Positions 32,979 to 43,506 of a stretch of 64,000 nt of DNA are shown here, in pieces; the stretch's first letter is position 1; each line of letters opens with the position of its first letter. This stretch comes from Acidimicrobiales bacterium (GTDB lineage: Bacteria > Actinomycetota > Acidimicrobiia > Acidimicrobiales > JADJXE01): contig JADJXE010000001.1 in NCBI GenBank assembly GCA_016716005.1, positions 385,001 to 449,000 of the forward strand, written 5' to 3'. The notes beneath the pieces were generated by a model. That model saw nothing but the letters and a program-made list of their open reading frames with translations. It had not been told where the DNA came from and searched no databases. The translations under genes were made by a program, and so were the position numbers.

Positions 32979-33674
32979 TCAGGCCAGGTCGGCCGTCAGG
33001 GCCCGGGCGGCCGCCACCGGGTCGGCGGCCCGGGTGACGGGCCGGCCGATCACGAGCAGGTCGGCGCCCGCGGCGACGGCTTCGGTGGGCGTCGCCGCGC
33101 GGGCCTGGTCGTGTGCCGGGGCGCCCGACGGGCGGATCCCCGGGGTGACGATCGTCATCCTGGGCGCCAGCAGACGGACCTCGTGGGCCTCGGACACCGC
33201 GCAGACGATGCCGCCGCAGTCCGACTCCACCGCGGCCATCACCCGGTGCTCGAGCACGTGCTCGGGTGCCTCCTCCTCGCTCGTGAGGACCGTCACCGCC
33301 AGCGCCGTGGGCTCCGGGAGCCCGGCGCGGTGCGCGCCGTCCAGCAGCCCCTCGACCCCGGCGCGCAGCATGACCGGGCCGCCCACGCCGTGGAGCGTCA
33401 GGTAGCTGGTGCCGAGGGCACCGAGCACGCGGGCGGCCCGCTCGACCGTGGTCGGGATGTCGTGGAGCTTCAGATCGACGAAGACCCGGTAGCCGGAGTC
33501 GATGAGGCTGCCGACCACGTCGGGGCCGGCCGCGCTGAACAGCTCGAGGCCCACCTTGGCCACGCCGAACCACGGCCGCAGGTCGTCGGCCAGCCGCATG
33601 GCCTCGACGAGGTCGTCGACGTCGAGGGCCAGCACCAGCCGATCGGCCCACGGGTGCTGCGCGACCCCGCTCAC
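32979..33674 (-). CDS. pyrF: Orotidine 5'-phosphate decarboxylase
   Basis: Last step of UMP synthesis. 231 residues, TIM barrel. LALDVDDLVEAMRLA opens the barrel; the catalytic K-D array is VDLKLHDIPTTVERAA, and TPGIRPSG and LLVIGRPVTRAADP bind the phosphate. GTG at 33674 overlaps the stop of a 21-codon ORF (GTGA); pyrF has no ribosome binding site of its own, so its translation probably depends on that upstream ORF. It ends 9 bases from the convergent GGDEF/EAL stop. Confidence 0.94.
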   Translation of the reverse strand: MSGVAQHPWADRLVLALDVDDLVEAMRLADDLRPWFGVAKVGLELFSAAGPDVVGSLIDSGYRVFVDLKLHDIPTTVERAARVLGALGTSYLTLHGVGGPVMLRAGVEGLLDGAHRAGLPEPTALAVTVLTSEEEAPEHVLEHRVMAAVESDCGGIVCAVSEAHEVRLLAPRMTIVTPGIRPSGAPAHDQARAATPTEAVAAGADLLVIGRPVTRAADPVAAARALTADLA

Positions 33675-33736
33675 GGCCGCACGCCCGGAGGCGCGACGGG
33701 GCCCGTGGCCCGGGGGTGTCGCGGCATCGATGCCAT
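33671..33736 (-). CDS. Small ORF (21 aa) coupled to pyrF
   Basis: MASMPRHPRATGPVAPPGVRP, starting at ATG 33736 with a strong GAGGAGG site 7 bases upstream and ending in a TGA that overlaps the pyrF GTG. Its frame differs from pyrF by one base. It has no recognisable domain. The excellent ribosome binding site and the stop-start overlap suggest a leader ORF that delivers ribosomes to pyrF. A sequencing slip that split a longer pyrF N-terminus is the other explanation. Confidence 0.5.
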   Translation of the reverse strand: MASMPRHPRATGPVAPPGVRP

Positions 33737-33759
33737 GTGGGTCCTCCTCGATCGGTCGC

Positions 33760-34653
33760 TCAGCCGTGGGCCCCGCCGACCAGCTCGTCGAGGTGCCGCA
33801 CGCCGTGGCGTCGGCACCAGTGTTCCAGCCCGGCGAGCACGAGGGCGGGAGCCCGGGGATCGGCGAAGCTGGCCGTCCCCACCTGCACCGCCGACGCGCC
33901 CGCCAGGAGGAGCTCCACCGCATGCTCGCCCGCCGCGATCCCCCCGACGCCGACGATGGGCAGCTCGGGCAGCGCGGCGTGCACGTCGTAGATCGCGCGG
34001 ACTGCCACCGGGCGCATCGCGGGGCCCGACAGCCCGCCCCGCCCGGCACCCAGCCGGGGGCGGCGGCTCTCCGGGTCGATCGCCATCCCGAGCACGGTGT
34101 TCACCAGGGTGACCGCCTCCGCTCCGGCGTCGCGGGCAGAGGCGGCGATCTCGACCAGGTCGGCCACGTTCGGGCTCAGCTTGGCCCATCGGGGCCGTCC
34201 GCACGCGGCCGCCGCGGCGACGGCCTCGAACGTGGTGGCCGGTGCGTGAGCGAACATCCGCGAGCGGTCCTCGAGGTTCGGGCAGCTCACGTTGACCTCC
34301 ACCGCGACCACCTCCGGCGGCGCCGCCGCGAGCATGGTGGCCGCGGCGGCGAAGTCGGCCACGGTGCGACCCCAGATGCTCACGACGATGCGCGCCCCCG
34401 AGGCCGACAGGGCCGGCAGCTCGTGCTCCATCCAGGCGCCGACGCCGGGACCCTGCAGCCCGACGCTGTTGAGCATGCCGGCGCTGGTCTCGTGGACCCG
34501 CGGGGCGGGGTTCCCCGGCCACGGGTAGGGGGCCAGCGACTTCACCACCACCGCGCCGAGCGAGGCCAGATCGACGTAGGCGCCGAGCTCGGCGCCGTGG
34601 CCCGCCGTCCCGGAGGCGGTCATCACCGGGTTGGGCAGCACCACCGAGCCCAC
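33760..34653 (-). CDS. pyrD: Dihydroorotate dehydrogenase, class 1
   Basis: Oxidises dihydroorotate to orotate; a flavoprotein TIM barrel. 297 residues from GTG 34653. VKSLAPYPWPGNPAPRV, the catalytic Cys in VEVNVSCPNLEDRS (class 1 uses Cys, class 2 Ser), KLSPNVADL, VNTVLGMAID and GVGGIAAGEHAVELLLAGASAVQVGTA (FMN phosphate) are visible. The conserved N-terminus (VGSVVLPNPVMTASGT) begins right at the start codon, slightly short for the family, and upstream codons contain no standard start. No pyrK electron-transfer partner gene is adjacent, so type 1A or 1B is open. Confidence 0.92.
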   Translation of the reverse strand: MGSVVLPNPVMTASGTAGHGAELGAYVDLASLGAVVVKSLAPYPWPGNPAPRVHETSAGMLNSVGLQGPGVGAWMEHELPALSASGARIVVSIWGRTVADFAAAATMLAAAPPEVVAVEVNVSCPNLEDRSRMFAHAPATTFEAVAAAAACGRPRWAKLSPNVADLVEIAASARDAGAEAVTLVNTVLGMAIDPESRRPRLGAGRGGLSGPAMRPVAVRAIYDVHAALPELPIVGVGGIAAGEHAVELLLAGASAVQVGTASFADPRAPALVLAGLEHWCRRHGVRHLDELVGGAHG

Positions 34654-34693
34654 CCGGGCGGTGAGGTCTGCGGGCGGCCGGGGGCCGCGGTGC

Positions 34694-37984
<3,291 letters not shown>

Positions 37985-37986
37985 CG

Positions 37987-39081
37987 TCAGCGCGTCCCGA
38001 ACGATTCCATGAGCAGGCGGAACTCCTCGAACAGGTAGCGGGCGTCGTGCGGGCCGGGACCCGCCTCGGGGTGGTACTGCACGCCGAAGGCGGGGAGCTC
38101 CCGGCACCGGATGCCCTCGATGACCCCGTCGTTCAGGTTGACGTGGGTGACGTCGGCGTCGGTGAGCGAGCCCTCCGCCACCGCGTAGTTGTGGTTCTGG
38201 CTGGTGATCTCCACCCTGCCGGTGGCGAGCCGGCGCACCGGGTGGTTGCCCCCGTGGTGCCCGAACGTGAGCTTGTAGGTGCTCCCGCCGAGCGCGGTCG
38301 CCAGCAGCTGGTGGCCGAGGCAGATGCCGAACACCGGCACCTCGCCGAGCAGGCCGCCGATGTGGTCCACCGCGCCGACCACCGCGGCCGGGTCGCCCGG
38401 CCCGTTCGACAGGAAGACCCCGTGCGGGCGACGGGCCAGCACGTCTGCGGCCGGGGTGGAGGCCGGCACGACCTCGACGGTGGCGATCTCGGCCAGGTGG
38501 CGGAGGATGGTGGTCTTGATGCCGAAGTCGTAGGCGACCACCCGCCACGGACCGTCCCCCACCGTGTACGGCGCGTCGCACGTCACCGTGGCCACGAGGT
38601 CGACGCCGTCGGTGCCGGGCTCGGCGCGAGCCGCGGCGAGCAGGCTCTCCGGATCGGTGCCGCCCTCGCCCAGCGGGCCGAACGCGGCGGGCATGGCCCC
38701 GGCCTCGCGGATGTGACGGGTCAGCCGCCGCGTGTCGACCCCGGCGATGCCGGGCACGCCCCAGGCCCTGAGGGCGGTGTCGAGGTCTCCCGTCGCCCGC
38801 CAGCTGCTCTGCCGGCGCGCCAGCTCGCGCACGACCACGCCCCGGCAGAAGACCCGCCGGCTCTCGTCGTCGTCAGGCGTCACGCCGTAGTTACCGATGT
38901 GCGGGTAGGTGAACGTGATGATCTGCCCGGCGTAGGAGGGGTCGGTGATCACCTCCTGGTAGCCGGACAGGACCGTGTTGAAGACGACCTCGCCGCTGGT
39001 CGGGCCCTCGGCGCCGACGGCCTCGCCCTCGAAGGTGGCGCCGTCGGCCAGCACGAGCAGGGCGTCGCGCACCCGGCTCAC
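37987..39081 (-). CDS. carA: Carbamoyl-phosphate synthase, small subunit
   Basis: Glutaminase subunit feeding ammonia to CarB. 364 residues: the CarA-specific N-domain (ADGATFEGEAVGAEGPTSGEVVFNT, GYQEVITDPSYAGQII) and the class I amidotransferase domain with LSNGPGDPA, the nucleophile Cys in VFGICLGHQLLA, and the His-x-Glu pair in QYHPEAGPGPHD. GTG at 39081 overlaps the pyrC stop (GTGA). CarA and CarB are separated by two bases. Confidence 0.97.
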   Translation of the reverse strand: MSRVRDALLVLADGATFEGEAVGAEGPTSGEVVFNTVLSGYQEVITDPSYAGQIITFTYPHIGNYGVTPDDDESRRVFCRGVVVRELARRQSSWRATGDLDTALRAWGVPGIAGVDTRRLTRHIREAGAMPAAFGPLGEGGTDPESLLAAARAEPGTDGVDLVATVTCDAPYTVGDGPWRVVAYDFGIKTTILRHLAEIATVEVVPASTPAADVLARRPHGVFLSNGPGDPAAVVGAVDHIGGLLGEVPVFGICLGHQLLATALGGSTYKLTFGHHGGNHPVRRLATGRVEITSQNHNYAVAEGSLTDADVTHVNLNDGVIEGIRCRELPAFGVQYHPEAGPGPHDARYLFEEFRLLMESFGTR

Positions 39082-40358
39082 CGCCGGGCCTCCCCGTCGA
39101 CCACGACGGCCTCGCCCTCGAACACCGTGTGCCGGACGCGGCCGGTGAGGCGGCGGCCGGCGAAGGGCGTGTTGCGGCTCCGGCTGGCCGAGCGGGCGGG
39201 CTCGACGACCCACGTCGCGGCCGGGTCGACGACGCAGAGGTTCGCGGGCCGCCCCGGCTCGATCGGGCCACCGTGGCGGCTCAAGCCGGCCAGGCGGGCC
39301 GGCTGCCAGGAGAGAAGGGCAAGGAGACGCTCGATCCGGAGCCCGGCCTCGGTGACGGCCACGGCCAGCGCCGTCTCCAGCCCGATCATCCCGGGCGGGG
39401 CCTGGTCGAGCGGCTGCTCCTTCGCCTCCTGGGTGTGTGGGGCGTGGTCGGTGGCGATGGCGTCGATGGTGCCGTCGGCCAGCCCGGCCCGCACCGCGGC
39501 GGTGTCGGTGGCGGTGCGCAGGGGCGGGTTCACCTTGAAGACCGGGTCGAAGCCGACGAGGCAGCCGTCGGTGAGGCACAGGTGGTGCGGGGTCGCCTCG
39601 CAGGTCACGGCCAGGCCACCCGACCGCGCCGCCCGCACCATCGCCACCGACCCGGCGGTGGACAGGTGCTGGAAGTGGATCCGGCCTCCCGTCAGCCGGG
39701 CGAGGGCGATGTCACGCGCCACCATCAGCTCCTCGGCCTCGGCCGGCTGCCCCGGCACGCCGAGCCGGCTCGACACCTCGCCCTCGTGCATGTGGCCCCC
39801 GCCGGCCAGCGCCGCGTCCTCGCAGTGCTGGGCCAGGACGACGCCGAGCCCCGACGCGTACTCGAACGCCCGCCGCATGAGCCGGGCGTCCTGCACGCCG
39901 GTGCCGTCGTCGGTGAACCACCGCACCCCCAGGGCCGCCAGCTCGGCCATGGGGGTGAGCCGCTCACCCGCCCGCCCGACGGTGATCGCGGCCGACACCG
40001 CCACGTGGCACAGAGCGGCGGCGCCGAGCACCTGGACCTCGCGCACCACGGCGGCGCCGTCGATCGCGGGCTCGGTGTTGGGCATGGCCAGGACCGCGGT
40101 GTAGCCGCCGAGGGCCGCGGCACGCGAGCCCGTCTCCACGGTCTCGGCCTCCTCCCGGCCAGGCTCGCGCAGGTGGGTGTGCAGGTCGACCAGCCCCGGG
40201 GCGACGACGCACCCGCCGGCGTCGAGCACCCGCGAGCCCGCGGGCGCGTCGAGCCCGGGCCCCACCGCCGCCACCCGGCCCTCGGCGACCAGCACGTCGG
40301 CATCCCTCGAGCCGGTGGCGTCGAGCACCCGGCCTCCTCGCAGCAGCAGATCAGCCAT
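39078..40358 (-). CDS. pyrC: Dihydroorotase
   Basis: Zinc amidohydrolase closing the dihydroorotate ring. 426 residues. Metal ligands: DLHTHLREPG, HCED, HFQHLST and the Asp in DAIATDHAPHT; CEATPHHL and KVNPPLR bind substrate. This is the long class I type. Its start overlaps the end of pyrB by 8 bases and its stop overlaps carA. Confidence 0.95.
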   Translation of the reverse strand: MADLLLRGGRVLDATGSRDADVLVAEGRVAAVGPGLDAPAGSRVLDAGGCVVAPGLVDLHTHLREPGREEAETVETGSRAAALGGYTAVLAMPNTEPAIDGAAVVREVQVLGAAALCHVAVSAAITVGRAGERLTPMAELAALGVRWFTDDGTGVQDARLMRRAFEYASGLGVVLAQHCEDAALAGGGHMHEGEVSSRLGVPGQPAEAEELMVARDIALARLTGGRIHFQHLSTAGSVAMVRAARSGGLAVTCEATPHHLCLTDGCLVGFDPVFKVNPPLRTATDTAAVRAGLADGTIDAIATDHAPHTQEAKEQPLDQAPPGMIGLETALAVAVTEAGLRIERLLALLSWQPARLAGLSRHGGPIEPGRPANLCVVDPAATWVVEPARSASRSRNTPFAGRRLTGRVRHTVFEGEAVVVDGEARR

Positions 40359-41289
40359 CGGTGAGCGACACCCCCGAGCCCAGCAGCAGGTACAGGACGG
40401 CCATGCGCACGGCCACGCCGTGGCGAACCTGGCTGGTCACGAGCGAGCAGGGGAGCTCGGTGACCTCGGCCGCGATCTCGACGCCGCGGTTCATGGGGCC
40501 GGGGTGCATCACCAGGGCGTCGGCCCCGAGCCGCTCCACCCGCCGGCGCGTGAGCCCGTAGCGGGCCGTGTACTCGCGGAGCGACGGCAGCAGGGCCTCC
40601 GTCATGCGCTCCCGCTGGATGCGCAGCAGGTACAGCACGTCGAGCCCGGGCAGGACGGCGTCCAGGTCGTGGCTCACCGTCACCGGCCAGCCCTCGAGGC
40701 TGGGTGGCAGGAGCGTGGGCGGCGCCACCAGCACCACCTCGGCGCCGAGGCTCGTGAAGGCGAACACGTCGGACCTCGCGACCCGCGAGTGCTTCACGTC
40801 GCCCACGATCCCGATGCGGAGACCCGACAGCCCGCCCCGCCGCTCGCGGAGCGCGTAGCAGTCGAGGATGGCCTGGGTCGGGTGCTCGTGCCAGCCGTCG
40901 CCGGCGTTGACGACGGCCGCGTCCACCCAGCGGGTGATCTGCCACGGCACCCCCGCCGAGCGGTGGCGGACCACGATGGCGTCGGCGCCGAGGGCCTCGA
41001 TGGTCTCGACCGTGTCGCGCAGCGACTCGCCCTTGCTGACCGACGAGGCGCCGACCCCGAAGTTCATGACGTCGGCCGACAGCCGGCGGGCTGCGGTCTC
41101 GAACGAGAGCCGCGTGCGGGTGGAGTCCTCGTAGAAGAGGGAGACCACCGTCTTGCCCCGCAGTGCCGGCACCCGGGGGATGGCCCGCTCGCTCACCTCG
41201 GTGAACCGGTCGGTGAGCCGCAGCAGCTCGTCGAGCCCGTCACGGCCGAGGTCGGCGACCGACAGGAGGTGGCTCACCTGCCCGCGCAC
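40351..41289 (-). CDS. pyrB: Aspartate carbamoyltransferase
   Basis: Committed step of pyrimidine synthesis. 312 residues, catalytic chain; no pyrI regulatory chain is present, as in other PyrR-controlled operons. Motifs: SLFYEDSTRTRLSFETAARRL (carbamoyl phosphate), HPTQAILDCYAL, and MHPGPMNRGVEIAAEV (aspartate). Two GTG starts compete, 41289 and 41277; the second gives MSHLLSVADL, closer to homologs. It follows pyrR after 13 bases. Confidence 0.95.
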   Translation of the reverse strand: MRGQVSHLLSVADLGRDGLDELLRLTDRFTEVSERAIPRVPALRGKTVVSLFYEDSTRTRLSFETAARRLSADVMNFGVGASSVSKGESLRDTVETIEALGADAIVVRHRSAGVPWQITRWVDAAVVNAGDGWHEHPTQAILDCYALRERRGGLSGLRIGIVGDVKHSRVARSDVFAFTSLGAEVVLVAPPTLLPPSLEGWPVTVSHDLDAVLPGLDVLYLLRIQRERMTEALLPSLREYTARYGLTRRRVERLGADALVMHPGPMNRGVEIAAEVTELPCSLVTSQVRHGVAVRMAVLYLLLGSGVSLTDG

Positions 41290-41302
41290 GGGGCTGCACC
41301 GG

Positions 41303-41869
41303 TCACTTCCGGACCTCGCCCAGGTCGACGCCGTCGAGGGTGACGTTCACCATCTCGTCGCGCCGCGTCGGCAGGTTCTTGCCCACGTAGTCCGGACGGA
41401 TCGGCAGCTCGCGGTGGCCCCGATCGACCATCACCGCCAGCTGCACGGCGCGGGGCCGCCCGAAGGACGTGAGCGCGTCGAGGGCGGCCCGCACCGTGCG
41501 GCCCGTGAACAGCACGTCGTCGACCAGGACGACGATCAGCCCGGACAGCTCCATCGGGATGTCCGTCTCGGCCTCCGGGAGCACCGGGCGGAGCCCCACG
41601 TCGTCGCGGTGGAGGGCCACGTCGAGGGTGCCCACCTCGACCCGGGTGCCGTCGATCTGCTCGATGGCGTCGGCCAGGGCCCGGGCCAGCGGCACCCCGC
41701 CGGTCTGCAGACCGAGCAGCACGACCCCGTCCAGCCCGCGGTTGCGCTCGATGATCTCGTGGGCGATGCGCAGGATGGCCCGGTGGACGTCGGCAGCGTC
41801 GAGCACGCGGGTCCGGGACATGAAGACGCCCCCGAACGGGGGCGTCTGGCGGCGTTCTCGTTCTGCCAT
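41303..41869 (-). CDS. pyrR: PyrR, pyrimidine operon regulator
   Basis: UMP-sensing RNA-binding protein of the phosphoribosyltransferase fold; also has some uracil phosphoribosyltransferase activity in the family. 188 residues. The PRPP loop VLVDDVLFTGRTVRAALD, LLGLQTGGVPLA and VDRGHRELPIRPDYVGKNLPT are all present. ATG at 41869 has a perfect AGGAG site 7 bases upstream, giving a 16-residue extension; the second ATG at 41821, where homologs usually begin (MSRTRVLDAADV), sits at the foot of a strong hairpin. It heads the pyr genes and is preceded by a PyrR-type RNA loop, so autoregulation is expected. Confidence 0.95.
   Translation of the reverse strand: MAERERRQTPPFGGVFMSRTRVLDAADVHRAILRIAHEIIERNRGLDGVVLLGLQTGGVPLARALADAIEQIDGTRVEVGTLDVALHRDDVGLRPVLPEAETDIPMELSGLIVVLVDDVLFTGRTVRAALDALTSFGRPRAVQLAVMVDRGHRELPIRPDYVGKNLPTRRDEMVNVTLDGVDLGEVRK
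41824..41847 (-). repeat. Perfect hairpin inside the start of pyrR
   Basis: AGACGCCCCC-GTTC-GGGGGCGTCT: a perfect 10-bp GC-rich stem with a 4-base loop, ending 3 bases before the internal ATG at 41821. It has no T-run. If translation starts at 41869 it lies in coding sequence for QTPPFGGVF; if at 41821 it covers the whole ribosome-binding region. Confidence 0.75.
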
Positions 41870-41887
41870 GGCTCGGCTCCTGTCCGT

Positions 41888-41907
41888 GCGGGTCTCGCCG
41901 GACCCGC
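41888..41907 (-). promoter_or_regulatory. PyrR-binding RNA hairpin upstream of pyrR
   Basis: GCGGGTC-CGGCGA-GACCCGC: a 7-bp stem and 6-base loop. Loop and flanks read UCCGGCGAG, matching the PyrR recognition core UCCNGNGAG known from Bacillus and mycobacteria. It ends 5 bases before the AGGAG site of pyrR, fitting translational repression as described for Mycobacterium smegmatis. The 3' arm can instead pair with GTGCGGGTC at 41918-41926, and a TAGCGT hexamer lies at 41925-41930. Confidence 0.75.
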
Positions 41908-41934
41908 TTCACGGTCAGACCCGCACGCTAGCAG

Positions 41935-42480
41935 TCAGGCCGGGGACTGCCGCTCCCACACGTCGAGCTCCACCGGGCCCGCGGGCGTGGCCCGCAGCCG
42001 ACGCTCCCCCGTGCGCAGGAACCCGCACCGCTCGGCCACTCGCACCGAGGCGACGTTGCGGGCGTCGGCCTCCAGCTCGAGGCGGTCGAGGCCCAGCCCG
42101 GGGCCGAGGGCCCAGCCGGCGAGCAGGCGAACCGCCCGGGTGGCCACCCCGTGGCGCCGGGCCGGCGCCGTCACCCAGTAGCCGATCCTCGCGCACCGCT
42201 CGACGAGGTCGACGTGGCTCAGGCCCACCTCCCCCAGGATCCCGGCGGCGGCCTGCGGCACGATCACCAGGTCGAGGGCCGCCCCGGACGCCCGCCGGGC
42301 CTCTTCGCCCCGGATCCAGCGCCACGCCACGTTCCTCGAGCGACGGCTGGGCACCGCGGTCCAGCGGCGGATCTCGGGGTCGGCCCACGCCTCGGCCAGG
42401 GCCTTCTCGTCGCCGTCCCGCCACGGCCGGAGGGCGATCGAGCCGTCCGACAGCGGCGGCTCCGGGAGGGCGAGGCCCAT
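41935..42480 (-). CDS. GNAT acetyltransferase, RimJ/RimL-like
   Basis: 181 residues. The opening LPEPPLSDGSIALRPWRDGDEKALAEAW and the strand-helix set (GILGEVGLSHVDL, ARIGYWVTAPARRHGVATRAVRLLAGWAL as acetyl-CoA loop, ELEADARNVASVRVAERCGFLRTGE) are typical of GNAT enzymes acting on protein N-termini or small molecules. ATG at 42480 shares one base with the nusB stop (TGATG). The substrate is unknown. Any promoter for pyrR other than the short gap must lie within its 3' end. Confidence 0.85.
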   Translation of the reverse strand: MGLALPEPPLSDGSIALRPWRDGDEKALAEAWADPEIRRWTAVPSRRSRNVAWRWIRGEEARRASGAALDLVIVPQAAAGILGEVGLSHVDLVERCARIGYWVTAPARRHGVATRAVRLLAGWALGPGLGLDRLELEADARNVASVRVAERCGFLRTGERRLRATPAGPVELDVWERQSPA

Positions 42481-42914
42481 CAGCAGCCCCCCTCGCCGCC
42501 GTCGCGGACCTCGGTGGCCAGGCGGGCCAGGACGCCGTTCACGAACCGGCCCGAGTCGTCGGTCGAGAACCGCTTGGCCAGCTCGACCGCCTCGTCGATC
42601 ACCACCGCCGTCGGCACGTCGGGCCGGCCCAGGAGCTCGAAGGCTGCCAGCCGCAGGATCGCCCGGTCGACCGCAGGCATCCGCTCGACGGTCCACCCCC
42701 GCGCCAGCCGGGCGAGGTGGGCGTCCAGCTCCGCCCGGCGCTCGCCCACCCCCGCGACCACGTCGGCGGTGTAGGGATCGGCGGGCACGGGGAGGGCGAC
42801 GAGCACCTCGCGAGGGTCCACGCCCTTCATCTCGGCCTCGTAGAGGAGCCCGAGGGCCCGCTCCCGGGCGTCTCGACGCCCCCACGCGGGGCGGGGATCA
42901 CCCGGTGCGCTCAC
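42480..42914 (-). CDS. nusB: Transcription antitermination factor NusB
   Basis: 144 residues, all-helical RNA-binding protein that with NusE/S10 recognises boxA in rRNA leaders. ARERALGLLYEAEMKGVDPREVL, RMPAVDRAILRLAAFELLGRPDVPTAVVIDEAVELAKRF and RFVNGVLARLA are the family blocks. GTG at 42914 overlaps the efp stop (GTGA). efp-nusB-pyrR is a familiar actinobacterial order. Confidence 0.94.
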   Translation of the reverse strand: MSAPGDPRPAWGRRDARERALGLLYEAEMKGVDPREVLVALPVPADPYTADVVAGVGERRAELDAHLARLARGWTVERMPAVDRAILRLAAFELLGRPDVPTAVVIDEAVELAKRFSTDDSGRFVNGVLARLATEVRDGGEGGC

Positions 42915-43474
42915 ACGCGGGTGATGTACTCGCCGCTTCGGGTGTCGACCTTGATGCGGTCGCCGATGTTGACGAACAGCGGCACCTGCACCACGAGCCC
43001 GGTCTCCAGGGTGGCGGGCTTGCGGGCACCGGACACCCGGTCGCCCTGCACGCCGGGCTCGGTCTCGGCCACCCCCAGCTCGACCGAGGCCGCGATCTCG
43101 GTGGCGACCACCTCGCCCTGGTACATCTGCAGGTTCGCGGTGGAGCCCTCGACCAGGTAGCTGGCCGCCGCCCCCAGGGCCTCCGGGGCCACGTGGAGCT
43201 GGTCGTACGTCGTCGTGTCCATGAACACGACGTCGTCGCCCTCGCGGTACAGGAACTGCATGTCGCGCTTGTCGAGGATCGCCTGCTCCACCTTCTCCCC
43301 CGCACGGAACGTGCGGTCGATCACCGCGCCGGTGCGGGCGTTCTTCAGGGTGGTGCGCACGAAGGCCCCGCCCTTGCCCGGCTTGACGTGCTGGAACCCG
43401 ACGACCGTGAACAGGGTGCCGTCGAGGTCGAGGGTCATCCCGTTCTTCAGGTCGTTGGTCGTGATCGATGGCAT
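42911..43474 (-). CDS. efp: Elongation factor P
   Basis: Relieves ribosome stalling at polyproline. 187 residues, three barrels. The tip loop HVKPGKGGAFVRT carries Lys34, the position modified in E. coli; the loop sequence PGKGG gives no clue to which modification is used. C-terminal signature RSGEYITRV is intact. ATG at 43474 has GAGG 5 bases upstream. A polyproline-relief factor fits a proteome containing Ala/Pro-rich tails such as that of the DUF4388 protein. Confidence 0.96.
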   Translation of the reverse strand: MPSITTNDLKNGMTLDLDGTLFTVVGFQHVKPGKGGAFVRTTLKNARTGAVIDRTFRAGEKVEQAILDKRDMQFLYREGDDVVFMDTTTYDQLHVAPEALGAAASYLVEGSTANLQMYQGEVVATEIAASVELGVAETEPGVQGDRVSGARKPATLETGLVVQVPLFVNIGDRIKVDTRSGEYITRV

Positions 43475-43506
43475 GGGGGCCTCGTTGGTCGTCGGAGCGC
43501 CGACCG

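Noticed and set aside
41824..41847. Intrinsic terminator
   Set aside because: The stem is perfect but is followed by TTCATGTCC, without a T-run, and lies within or next to coding sequence of pyrR; kept only as a hairpin of unknown effect.
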